Shown: piece after piece, positions 43,399 to 54,714 of the stretch | Position numbering within the stretch: position 1 is the first letter of the stretch | Layout: the number at the start of each line of letters is the position of its first letter | Origin: Isoetes taiwanensis | Lineage: Eukaryota > Streptophyta > Lycopodiopsida > Isoetales > Isoetaceae | Assembly (NCBI GenBank): GCA_021234155.1 | Contig: JAJEKV010000001.1 | Span: 32,874,177-32,938,176 of the forward strand | Direction of reading: 5' to 3' | DNA: 64,000 bases | Notes under the pieces: generated by a model | Seen by the model: only the letters and a program-made list of their open reading frames with translations | Database searches by the model: none | What the model was told of the DNA's origin: nothing | Program-made: the position numbers and the translations under genes

Positions 43399-44741
43399 TC
43401 CTGATCAAATTTTGAATAATCCTCCTGCTCAGTGATGAATACAAAAAAAAAAATCTCCTGCTCTGAGACAATGGAATAAATCCGGCCCCTTTTCTTCGAT
43501 CCAAAGACACGCTTTTACGATTACGACCCAAATCAACAGGAAAAACCGATTTGAAGCATGATCAAAGACTCAAAAATCTAGATTACCCGCATTCCGAAAT
43601 GGGATTTAATGGTGCAGCTGAGGCCGATTGATCGCCCAAATTTCCACGGACTAATTGAATAAGGAGCAGCAGAATCTGGCACAAATTTGGGCGGGCACAG
43701 CATCGGTTCAACAGGGGCACATGAGCAAGTAAAGGCATGGCTATGCTATGGCGATGGATGGCTATGGCAGGCAGGCAGGCGCCTGTGTGCTGCAGCGGTG
43801 GTACTCTGCTTCCAAGCAAAGCAAAATTCACGAGAACTACAAAACGCATTTTTACCGTGACGGATTTACTTTTTACCCCCCCGGTATTTAATGCCCGTCG
43901 GCGTCCGTCATGAATATGCTGCCAGATGCGACGGAATATTCCCGCCTCTGTGACGGAAAGAGACGCGGCTTCAATGTTCATTCCTTGCAAAATAGAATTT
44001 TGTCGTTGTGTTGTTAAAAGGCTGCATTTTTTAGGTCAAACGGATTTTGTTTTTTTGTCATTTTATTTAATGCATGCTGTTGACCCTCCACCTTTGCTCT
44101 TCATTTGTCAATCCTTCCACATGCACTCCTTCAATTCTCCTTTATTTTTTTCTCAAATATATATAAGACACGTACTTATACACGTTTCTTCTGGGATCCT
44201 ATGTCCTAAGCGTTTTTTTGGTGCATGCTCATACTAGACCTAAAGAGTACTAATATTGGGGGGAGAACTCGTATATTACAACTTTTAGAGCCTATTGGGA
44301 AATCTGCTAAGGTTCAACGGAAACTTTGTATCGTCCTTATAGAAAATACATAAAAATCTTCCGAAAAAATTCCTTCCATGCACGAACGCAACTAGAAATC
44401 TCCAGTTTCTAATTGAAAAAACCTTCTTACCCCAGAGTTCTTCCAACATTGATCGTAAAAACTTTCTTTACCTCAAATTTCTTCCAACATTGATCTTCAT
44501 TGGTTTTGCCAGTCATAAATGTATCCTAGACTCCAATTTATAAAATGAGATGCACTTTGAACGCCCGAGAATCTCCAGTTTATAAGATGAGGTGCAACCT
44601 GGACTACCTCGTTCGTCGAGTCTATCCATCCTATGGGCCATTTTCCTGGCTTGTATGATATCTCAAGTCATATTCTTCTAGGAACTCCATCTAACGTCTC
44701 TGTCTTAAGTTGAGTGGTTGCATAAAGATACATTGGAGGCT
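43399..44741. other. Upstream region of the RING-H2 gene and unassigned DNA
   Basis: Contains the presumed 5' UTR and promoter of the minus-strand gene. A possible TATA-like ATTAAATA (minus strand, about 43884-43891) lies some 490 bp upstream of the ATG; its use is a guess. No other gene is supported. From about 44240 to 44740 the sequence is repeat-like but I cannot assign it. Confidence 0.4.
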
Positions 44742-45395
44742 CTAATGATCAGTATCTAACTGAAATTTTCTTCCCGTCAAATAATGCCTCCATATGCGTA
44801 GGACCTTGACGACGGCTAGGAGATCCTGGTCGTGGGTCGGGTAGCACTGCTCTGCGTCATTCATCTTCTTGGTGTCGCATGCCACAACTCTGCCCTCTTG
44901 CATAAGTACTCCCCATGTGGCTATCTTGCTTGCATCAATATGTACGAGTGACGTGGCAGTATAATACATATATATATTCATACTGAATATTATGTTGGAA
45001 CGTCACAATCTCCCCACCTTGAATTGATGACAGCATCACGAGTCTCCCCATCTTGGACACCTGCATGAACCTTACAACTCGTTCCATACATGCACTTTTT
45101 TTTACAATTACCTCGAGGTAGTATTTAAGTTTATTATGATCACATCCTTTATTTCATTAGCAAGGTAATTTCCCAACCCTTACTTGAATTAACACTTAAT
45201 ATTCACAAAACTTTTATAATTTCCACACTTAATATTCATAAAAATTTTATAATTTAAAGGTCTGTCTCGTCTCCTTGCAACACATTATGACAAAATACGT
45301 GCTGCAAGTCTTCGCAGTGCGACCCTCCTTCCCCTTAGATCATTCCATTGGCCTACAGGTCCAACACTACGTTAGTACACATTTATCTATTGTTT
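44742..45395 (-). mobile_element. Rearranged gypsy-1 fragment
   Basis: In minus-strand order: gypsy-1 3' UTR (45395-45014, matching 37960-38350), polypurine AAGGTGGGGAGAT, the first ~65 bp of LTR (TGTGACGTTCC at about 45013), then directly RNase H coding sequence (IDASKIATWGVLMQEGRVVA, RIWRHYLTG; 44944-44742). RNase H normally lies upstream of the 3' UTR, so the order is scrambled. Confidence 0.85.
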
Positions 45396-46745
45396 AAATT
45401 TGGTTTTTCTAGCAAGTGGAAAACTTTTTGGACTTTTTTTTTCGTGCTTCTTTGTCTAAGGTTGTGGGGATTTTTTACGCCGAAAAAATATTTCGACTAC
45501 CAAAAAATCAAGACAATTTCCTCGAATATGATTTCAGCAGGGTTTTGCTTTCGATGGATTATTTCCTTTCTAGCATCGAGGCCTTGTATGTCGGATGGAA
45601 GACACGTCCATAAGCTATTTGGCATTATTACATGCCATTATCAGAAACTTTGACCAAATTTTAGAAATTTATCGAAAGCAAGATGATTAGTCAATAAGAA
45701 ATTTTGTGGCATCTGAGGGCTTTATGAAGCATGCAAACCTTCTTAATAATTCTCTATTGTCTGGCAGTTATGGTGCGCATCCCATTTTTTTGCCTCTTCT
45801 GCTCTTCATAGAGTTCCAATCCTGTTTGAGAGTTGTTTCCGTTTCCACTTCCATTCTTTACAGGGATAATTATAGTGTGAATTACATTCTAAAAAAGAAG
45901 ATGGGCAAAATTAGTAATAATGAATTCTATATCATGAGATGGAGCCCCCTGTTTATCCCTAGTAATACTAATATATTTCGATCTCTACCTGGATAACTCT
46001 CCCTAATTTGCCCACGGCCATGTGGACCATCTCCCATCTTAAGGCCATCTCTAGTAATCTTGAGAAAATTATCTGCATCAATATTCCTCAAACGAATTTT
46101 CCCTCGGTTTGTATTTCAAAGGAAATTGATTTTAAGTGGCCGAATGAAGTTAAGATCAAAATCTCTAAAGACAGATTTCTTAATCTTAAATTTGTTTACT
46201 CTAAGCATCCGGTTCACCAGAATTTGATGAAGGATATGGGGGATATTGAAAACAACCTCTATAGCAGGCATCCTCCCCTTGTTATTCGACAGGAATGGCG
46301 TCCCAAAAGATATGCCATGAATGAAGGGGAAGGTAGCGGTTCTGTAAAGGAAAATAAGGAGAATCAAGTTGCTGAGGTAGATGATTGTAGCAAGGAAAAG
46401 GGCATGTATAACAGGGAGTATCTATTGGCCTTTGATCCCAATAATCTGTTTTTAGACAGAGATTGGAATCTCACATTCAAAAATGTTAATCCGGCAGTCA
46501 AGATTAACACATGTATGGTAACTCTGTCCTTTCCGATTAGGGGAGAAACTTATGAAGAGGAGGAAATGAAAGAGGATAGCTTGGAGAATGACTTCATCCA
46601 TTCCTGTGATGAGATGGGTTGGAAGCAAATCACTCACAAAAGAAGAGGAAGGGGTCAGAAAAAAATCTATGCTGGACCTGTCAGTCTCAGTCCGAGAAAC
46701 TCTGCCATTCGATCAAGGATGGCCAAAGGTTTGTATAAATATTAA
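45396..46745 (+). pseudogene. LINE-B ORF1
   Basis: DUF4283-type ORF1 of plant L1 elements, an RNA-binding chaperone. YVGWKTRP-type N-terminal pieces lie near 45580 in a shifted frame. The core reads FYIMRWSPLFIPSNTNIF (about 45930-45985), then after a one-base shift WTISHLKAISSNLEKIICIN and KEIDFKWPNEVKIKIS. Downstream are a Glu/Lys-rich spacer and GWKQITHKRRGRGQKKI near the end. The final 246 codons (46008-46745) are open. The stop overlaps the ORF2 start as TAATG. No zinc knuckle is visible. Confidence 0.7.
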
Positions 46746-48337
46746 TGATTAATCCTATTAAAATTATCACCTGGAATCTCCTGGGCATCAATAGTATGGT
46801 TAAAATAGAATAGAATAGAATAGTTTTTTGACCAATAGGTCATGGGACCCATACAATGGGCTAGTACAATCATTACTACTAGGATTAAAAAACCCCTGCC
46901 TCGAAATGTTTTCAAGGGAAAAACCTTAGTAATGATGATACTAGACAAACGGAGATAATGACTACTGAGGGCTCAGTAATTGCAGACGTTTATCTAGAAC
47001 CTCAAGTATGTATAATGCCAAGTCATGCACAGATGGTGCTCTGAGAAGTTGTGGAAGCGTGGAATGGAATGCTAAGGTCAAAAAATGATTCCAGACTATC
47101 TCAAAAGCAAGGCAACTCAGAAGAGTATCGCTTTCATCTTCAATAACCTGTAACTGGCAACAGGCACATAGTCTCGCTTCTCGCGGCAATTGCGGCCGCT
47201 CCCATCTACCTGTCTCAATCCGTAGCCTGTGGGATCGTCTTAAGGTTTGTCTCACAACCCTTATCCCTGACATTTTATTTATCCAGGAACACAAAATCCA
47301 TGACTCTAATCATGAGAATATTATTTTCAAGGTCCTTCCCTCTAATTTCAAAGTTTGGTCTATTAGTGCTAATGATTCTTCTACAGGTATTGCCATTGCT
47401 TGGAATCAGAATACCAATTTGGAGGTTACTTATATGGTTCATGACAATAATGGGAGGTGGCAGATCCTGGTTGGCACTGTTGAATCCTGTAAAATTGCTT
47501 TTGTCAATGTTTATTATTATCATAATCCCTCTGACAGGATTTTGGTTTGGAATAAAATTAATCAGAGTCTAGCTAACCTGAGTATAGATGAGTTGGTGAT
47601 TGGAGGTGATTTTAACATGGTCACTGAGAGATTCATGAAAAACAGGAACTTTAAAGCTCTTCTGCCCCAGGAATATTGTGCTTGGTCTGATCTTCTGGCT
47701 TCTCACAATCTTATTTTAGCCATGACTGAGCCTAATGCCTTCAGCTGGTCTAATCACAGAACTAACCCTATCTGCTACCTTCATGACAGGTTCTATATGA
47801 GTGAGCATTTGTGGACCAAATGTAGCAGAGTTGTGAACATGACGGGCTACACAATCTCGGATCACTTCCCTCAGATGATCACCATTATGGGAACTGAAAA
47901 TAGAGATAAAAGAAAATCTTATTTCAAGATGAATGTCAGCCTTTTAGATCAGGAGGATTTTATGGCCAAGCTCCAAGAAATTATTAATTGCCATCCTAGA
48001 CCTGATGGTGATACTGGATGGATGTGGTGGTGGATTAACCTGGCTAAGCACATTAAGAATTGGCTTAAAGAATGGGGGGAGAAATATTTTCCATCAGAAT
48101 CAAGCCCATCTGCAAGGCTTGAAAATGAATTTGGACCTGGCCCCCCTTGAACAACAGGAAAGTATAAGAGTTCAGATCGAGAAGGAAGAAATTAGAATAG
48201 CCAAAGGCTGGAGGATGAAAGCTAAAATAAAGGAGCTCAAAGAAGATGAAAGATGCAACTCCAAGTATTTCCTTATTAAAGCTAAATCTAGGATCAAAAG
48301 GAATCATATTTATGAGGTCAAGGTGGGGGATAACATC
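46745..48337 (+). pseudogene. LINE-B ORF2, endonuclease part
   Basis: Starts at the ATG in TAATG (46745): MINPIKIITWNLLGINS, with the WN motif of AP-type endonucleases. An insertion at about 46807-47228 interrupts it. It resumes SLWDRLKVCL, then LFIQEHKIHD (QE motif), VIGGDFNMVTE (GDFN), NPICYLHDRFYMSE and YTISDHFPQM (SDH): all endonuclease active-site blocks. The linker towards RT follows, with GWMWWWINLAKHIKNWLKEW and IKRNHIYEVKVGDN ending at 48337. The RT itself is missing. Confidence 0.85.
46807..47228 (-). mobile_element. 5'-truncated LINE tail inserted in LINE-B
   Basis: About 420 bp encoding only the C-terminal end of a LINE ORF2: RWERPQLPREARLCACCQLQVIEDE, closely like the C-terminus of LINE-A (RICRCCEMHVIEDEHH). 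After the stop the 3' end carries CTATTCTATTCTATT repeats. Short 5'-truncated copies with a repeat tail are typical of target-primed reverse transcription. Borders are approximate. Confidence 0.8.
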
Positions 48338-48477
48338 ACTCCTAAGCAGATGGGCCCAAGCAGATGCGTGGGGAACAGTGCAGGGATGACAAAGGGTTGG
48401 ATTTGGTACAGTATGGATCCACGGGACATCAAGGACAACAGGAACAGGAACAGATCAATAGGAAAGGGACATAATGG

Positions 48478-50354
48478 ATGGAATTTGAAAAGCTTTATAA
48501 AGGCCTGTCAAATCAGCCGCAGAGATCCATGATTGAACTCATAACATTCCTGGGAAAGGGGAATACTGGCAAAATAGTAACAGTGGGAGATTTTCTGGTT
48601 GATACCGGTACAATGGGAGAGAACCGACCGATCACTCGAATGCAGCAGGGAGCTTCAGTTGCAAGGATGCAGAGCCATTTAGCCCAACCCATCTTGGACC
48701 AGATTAACGAAGAGCAGAAGCGTATACTCCAAGAACAAGGGAGGAAAGGCATACCGGAATTCCGAGGTATTCCTAACCTCAAGAATGCTGTGATTCCTGC
48801 TAAACTTAAAGAAATGGAACTTAAGGCAGTAATAGGGTGCATCCGTCACGAGGGAGTCAAACTGATGACCATAAAAAATGAAATTTGCAAAATGGCCAGG
48901 GGGTTGGAGATTAATGGGATTTATTGGTTGGATTTCCCCTTTTTTGTTGTAGAATGTGGGAATGAGAGAACTATAACCCATCTGCTCAAACAGGGCACAA
49001 TGTTTATGGCCAACACTCAATTCTGTTTTCAGAAATGGAATCCTAAGTTTGATCCACAAAACCTAAGTCAATTGTTTCATCCGGCCTCGGTTTCTGTTCA
49101 AGGATTAAACCCAATATACTGGCATGAGGACGTACTTAAACTACTCTTCAATACATTGGCTGTGAGATTATTCCTGAAAGGGCCCCGAAAGTATGGGTTC
49201 AACTGGACATCCTTAAACCTATACCCAAATCCATTGAGTATCTGGACTTTTTTTACAATCCAAAGAAGCTTAGTCTCAACTGGTTTGGATTACCCAGCCC
49301 ATGCAATATATGTGGGATCAGATTGCATGGAGGGGGAGTATGTAAGGGTACATGGTCGGTCAATTCTGTAAACCCCACTCCAGGTGCTAATCCAGCCAAT
49401 ACTTTATACAAAGGAGATGGGACCCACAAGAAAAGGATGGAAGATGAGTGGAAGCAAGTCAACAACAGGAAAAATGGAAAAAAAGAATACAAATGGGAGC
49501 GCTCGAAGAATTCAAAAAAAATAAAAAAAGGAGAGAGGAAAATAAAAATGCTGAGCTGTTACAGAAAGAAGACAGGAAACAAAAGAAGGAATGGAGGAAA
49601 AAAGTAATGAATAATAAAATGGGGAATCAGTTCAAGGTCCTTGTCAATCCTACCTCAGGGCAAGGAATTGGTCAGGGAACAGAGGATAATGGACTTATAA
49701 GTCCCATTGACCAAGATACAGGTTTGACTCAAGGTCAAACTATACTTCCAATGGGCCAAGGGATTATCCAGGAAAAAGGAAAAATAAAAATGATATTGAA
49801 CATTGTTCACCCCTGCACACCTCCAAAGGAGCAGTACCCTCATGATTGTGGACCCCATCTATCTGAGAATCAATGAATATCCTGATTCATCTGATTCAGA
49901 CAGATCAATAGGTGGAACTGTCCTTTTCCAGGGGGAAAAATCCAGTTCCTCACCCATAGTTCCTAATAGAATGGATTTCAAAGGGGAAGAAGAACATGAT
50001 TTACATGAGGAACTCATGGCCTTAATTGAGAAAGAAGAAGGTCAGAAGGACTTGGATACTGATGTGGTGCCCAACACAGAGCCCATGCAGGAAAAGTATG
50101 AATCCAAATTTTTCACTAAATCCCCCCTTGAAGAATTATGTTCTGAGGGTGTTGATGATACATTTGCTGGCACTGAAGAGCTAAACTTGGAAGAGGATCT
50201 GGAAGAGGTCCCTAACTCGGCTCCTGCTGACATGGATAATGAAGTCTTCTTCACCCCTGCCACCACCAAAAAGAGAAGCAAGAAAGTTTACTTCTCTGAC
50301 AGCAGTCCAGCTTTGAATCTGAGGGTGCAACCTAGGAAAGTTTATCCAGCTTAA
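48478..50354 (+). pseudogene. LINE-C ORF1
   Basis: RNA-binding ORF1. After an N-terminal linker (RSMIELITFLGKGNTGK) comes a DUF4283-like core: LKAVIGCIRHEGVKLM, INGIYWLDFPFFVVECGNER, FMANTQFCFQKWNPKFDPQN, NPIYWHEDVLKLLFNTLAVR. A frameshift near 49270 leads to the knuckle CNICGIRLHGGGVC (49302-49343), an exact CX2CX4HX4C. A Lys/Arg-rich segment follows, then a long acidic tail (to 50354) in a third frame. The tail ends KKVYFSDSSPALNLRVQPRK. The stop TAA overlaps the ORF2 ATG. Confidence 0.85.
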
Positions 50355-53300
50355 TGAAGTGTGTCACATGGAACATGAGGGGAATTAAAGGCCCCTTAAA
50401 AAGGAAGAGAGCTATTGTGGCACTTAAAGACTTGAAGGCAAATATTATCTTGGTGCAAGAACATAGATTGCCCCCCTTTGAAGTAGCCAGATTGGGGAAC
50501 TGGGTATTCCCAAATGGGGATGCAGTGTGGACTGCAGCAGATGGCACTAAAGGTGGCATCTGCACCATGTGGCAGGAATACAAAAAGCTTGATTTTTTCT
50601 GCCACCCAGGAGGGAGATGGTCAATAGTTTCCCTTGAAGTGGAAGGGGAGCCTTTAGCCATAATCAATGTTTATGCATCAACAGAACCTGCAGAAAGAGA
50701 GAAGCAATGGGAGGACATGGATAGGTGGCTAGCTCAAAAAAATTATGCTAATATTCTGATGGCTGGGGACTTCAACAACACCCCAACCTGGGAGCAGAAA
50801 TTTGGCAAAAAGATAAATATGTTCAGGAAGGAAAATGTCATATGGGACTCCTTGACCTCTGAATTTTGCTACATTCCTCCCTCTTCATCAAATGTGTATT
50901 CATGGTCAAATAAGAGGAAGGGGAGTGATAGGATCTTTTGTCTGTTAGACAGATTCTATGTGAAATCTCAAACCATTCATTGCTTAGACAAGGTGACCAT
51001 TGACAATGACATTGGGAACTCTATCTCTGACCATTATCCACAGATCTTGTCTACTCCAGCACAGGGCAAGAAGGGAGGAACTAATGTCCCTTTTAAATTC
51101 AACACGGATCTCCTAAAAAACAAATCCTTCTATTATGAATTTAAAGAATTCTATTCCTCCCTGCAAAAGGTGGAAAGAACATCCTCCATTCAGCTGTTTC
51201 TGGATAAAATGAAATCAGTCAAAGGATGGGTCAAAAAGTGGGGCAAAATTTGGCATAACCAGAAAAGGAAGGAAAAGCAAGAAGTCTATTGCAAGATCAG
51301 GGAAGTTAGGGAACTTTTGTTTAAAGACAAGGATAATAGAGAGCTTCAGAAGCAAGAGGAGGAATTGGAAAGGAAAGTTAAAGTCATTGAAGAAAATGAG
51401 GCTAGAACTTTGACAGTCAAAAGCAGGTGTAAATTCTTAAATGAGATGGATAAAAGCAGCTCAGCTTTCTTTTTTAGGGTTGCTAAAAATAGACTTCTGA
51501 ATAATGGGATTGTTAAAGTCAAGGATCCTAATGGGAAAACAATAGAGAAACAGGAAGACTTGGAGGTCTACTTCAGAGATGCATATGGAAGTTTATTTGC
51601 TGAAAAAAGGGTGCACAGTAATAAATTGGATGAATTCTTTGATGCCATTCCCAGGAAAGATGTGCAGATTGAAGAAAAAGACATCCTGGAGACTCCACAA
51701 GAAAGAGAAATTTAGGATACACTAAAATCAATGGACTCAGGGAAAAGCCCAGGCCCAGATGGGTTCCAACCCGAATTCTATGTAGAATTCTGGAATTCTA
51801 TGAAGGATGATTTGGTGAACTTTTTTCAAGGTCTTTGGAGGGCCAACTTCATGAATCCAGCTATAAATGCAGGGCAGATAGCATTAATTCCAAAGACAGA
51901 TAATCCTGTTGCTATAGGGGACTGGAGACCTATCACATTGACTAACACTACATATAAGGTTATGGCTAAAATCCTAGCCAACAGAATCAAACCTGTTCTC
52001 CAAGAAACAATAAATCCATGCCAGTCAGCTTTTCTGCCCACAAGGAACATTTTGGATAATTTTATTGGTGCTAGTGAAGGTCTTCACTGGAACAGACTTT
52101 CTGGCCAAAAGTGTATGCTTCTGAAATTGGATTTCAAGAGAGCATATGACACAATCAATTGGGAATTTTTGAGGAGAGCTATGAACCACCTGGGCATGTC
52201 AGACAACATATACAATCTAGTGTGGAAATTGAATGCAACTGCTTCTTCTGCATTTATTATCAATGGTTCCCCAACAAAAATGTTTGAATGCAGACGAGGG
52301 GTTAGGCAAGGCTGCCCTTTGGCTCCTTACCTATTCCTAATTGTTGCTGAAATGGTTACTAAGTTGGCTTGCCATTTGCAAAGCACTGGAAAGATCCATA
52401 CCCTCGCCTCCCAAATTGGCCAGGTTTTTTTGTCATCATGCAAGATGCGATGACACTTTTGTTTTCCTAAAGGAAGATGATCATAGTCTTCAAAATTTTC
52501 TAGAGGCCTTACGCCTTTTGAGAAAGTGTCGTGGGTTCAAATTTTAACAAGGATAAGTGCTCCATTGTTAGTGATAATGACCAAACATAAATGCAGGGAA
52601 TTAAGGTAGTGGGGAAAAAAATGGCCACCAAACTTCTGGGTCTGCCTTTGGCTTTAAATAGCACATTACATGGTCTTTGGGAACCTCTGGTTAATAGGAT
52701 AAAGAAGAAACTCATGCTTTATCCAAAGATCCCCGCCATTAGTCGGAAGGGTGGAGATAGCTAACTCTGTAATAGCCAGCTCTCATGTATACTTTTCTTC
52801 TGCAATTGTTGCAGATAAAGCCTCATATAATAACATTGAGAGTGCCATAAGGAAATTTATTTGGCAGGGTGCTCATAAGGCTGCCTGGAATGATATGACA
52901 AAACCAAAGTCAAAGGGAGGACTTGGCTGCAAGGATCTGTTTAAGCAGCTCGTGCATTAGCAGGGGAAGATGGTGTGGAGAGCAATTCACGCCACAACCC
53001 TTCTCCCCGCCTCTTAAACCGATTCACTATTGGGTGGACAAATCATATCCAGTTGGCAGTCACACACTTAAACACTTACTCCCTGATTCTGCTTTTTTCC
53101 AAGCTACTCCACATTCTGAAACATCTCCCCTGATGAGAAGAATCATCCAGGCATGGAACCAAGCTTTGTTATGCTTTAGACCTCCTGAGATTGATGCCAG
53201 GTGCAGTGAAATTAACTTTTTCTGGCATCCTGCTTTTGGGTTCAATCAACAACAAAATGATTGCCTAGCCCTTACTCATCCTCAGAAGTACATGCAATGG

Positions 53301-54457
53301 TTTCATGCTGGCCTGCAGAATATTGGAGATCTTATGGATGGAGTTGGCTGGATGACCTGGGAGGTGGTGAAAACTAAGACCAAGGGATCCACTCTGGACA
53401 AGAAAATATACTACAGAATAATGGGAATAGTGCAGCAATTTGGAGACTTGGCCAACAATTCCAGTAAATGGACCCTGAACAACAAAGAGAACTATGAGGT
53501 TAGGGATATATATAAGGCATTATTGGATACCCAGGATTCTAAAGCAAGTAGACTATGGGGTTGTGAGGAGAAAACTCTAGCTAAAGTCTGCAGCAAGAGT
53601 TGGAAAAGCTACTCTGCTAACAAGGTAAATATATTCAGATGGCTGGTTCTCCACCAAAGTCTGCATACCAATGCAGTAAGAAATAAATATGACAGTTCAG
53701 TTGCTGCCACATGCCCTCTTGGGTGTGGTCAGGTTGTATGTTTTTCAGTGCCCATGGCTGGAGGAATTTTGGGTCTGGACTTCACAGCTCAATCAAGGTT
53801 GCCCAGGGATTTTGATAGATTTTCTAAAGCACAGTAATAGATTGATCCAAATGACCAGGAATTTATGTTTATGGGTTATATGGAAACATAGAAACGAGGT
53901 TGCCATAAATGGAAAAAATCCTAATATGACCTCCCTTAAAAATGCTCTTTTGGACATTCTGGCAGTTACTGCCATGGCTCATAAGCTATTAAAAGGGAAG
54001 AAGTATGACAGAGACTGGGATAGAGTTGGAAAATTCAATGGCCCTTTCCAATTCTTTAATATTGTTCTAACTGATTTTGATGGTGTTCTTCACAGCTCAT
54101 CAGAGGAGGCTACTCAGGTCGGGAGCACCAGCTAAACTTCTTGATGATGATGATGATGAGGACTCCAGGATGCCAATGGGTGAACTGGCAGATAATCTGA
54201 TTTTATTGAAGCAAGAGATGGTCCATGCGAAAGCAATAAGAAAGCTGCTGAACCAGCATGAGGTATGGAGGTATAATGGGCTAAGGCAGATCTTTCTCAA
54301 CCTTTTTCATAAATGGCAACAGAGAAGGGAAGCCCATGTTATGCTGGTGATGGACTCCACCAATTTCAGTGCTCGAAAACTTGATAAGCTGCTAAGAATC
54401 TTTGGAAACTCCAAGGTCGAAGATCTTACAATTCAGGATCTGGTGGATGTTTCTTAG
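50354..54457 (+). pseudogene. LINE-C ORF2: endonuclease-reverse transcriptase
   Basis: ATG at 50354. Endonuclease: MKCVTWNMRGIKG, LVQEHRLPPF, LMAGDFNNTPTW, CLLDRFYV, SISDHYPQI, all in frame to about 51060. RT: a stop at 51713, then SGKSPGPDGFQPEFY, NAGQIALIPKTD, WRPITLTNTTYKVMAKIL, QSAFLPTRNILDNF, LKLDFKRAYDTINWEFL, GVRQGCPLAPYLFLIV (to about 52350). The catalytic YADD box reads RCDD (about 52443-52454) in a shifted frame, followed by TFVFLKEDDHSLQNF. C-terminal pieces include KFIWQGAHKAAWNDM, SKGGLGCKDLF, FRWLVLHQSLHTNAV with a CP..C segment (about 53710), and an acidic tail ending at 54457. RT and endonuclease together perform target-primed integration. Confidence 0.92.
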
Positions 54458-54714
54458 GACGCTAACTACCATGGTTTCTCTGACAGCCTACTGTTTTACA
54501 TGGCTGCTACTTTTGGTCTGGATCTAAACATGAACATTATAAGATCCACTACTCTAGATGCTCTTATTTATATGGATATCTGTACTTATGGTACAGGGGT
54601 TGACTGTACCCAGGGAGACTCCTGTGGTCTGATGCAACCCCATTTTTGTATTATGTTTTTTTCATAAATGAAATAAAAAACCCCTTGCCCTAAAAAAAAA
54701 AAAAAACTCCTAAG

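Larger units (their letters stand above)
45396..48346 (+). mobile_element. LINE-B, L1-like, interrupted
   Basis: Plus-strand non-LTR element with ORF1 (to 46745) and ORF2 endonuclease (46745 to about 48337). It is split once by a short minus-strand LINE tail (46807-47228) and then terminated by LINE-C at 48347. No continuation of its RT is recognisable beyond LINE-C, so the rest is lost or diverged. The left end adjoins the gypsy-1 scrap and is approximate. Confidence 0.75.
48347..54706 (+). mobile_element. LINE-C, nearly full-length L1-like element
   Basis: 6.36-kb element flanked by ACTCCTAAG (48338-48346 and 54706-54714), the target duplication, and ending in a poly(A) of about 15. It was inserted in LINE-B ORF2. 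It holds ORF1 (DUF4283, CCHC knuckle), ORF2 (endonuclease, RT, C-terminal zinc-like region) and a 3' UTR with an AATAAA-like signal (AAATGAAATAAAAAAC). Several stops and frameshifts, one at the RT catalytic box, make it inactive. Confidence 0.9.

Noticed and set aside
43583-43990. 135-codon minus-strand ORF upstream of the RING-H2 gene
   Set aside because: No recognised domain, low-complexity composition, and a position matching the promoter/5' UTR of the RING-H2 gene.
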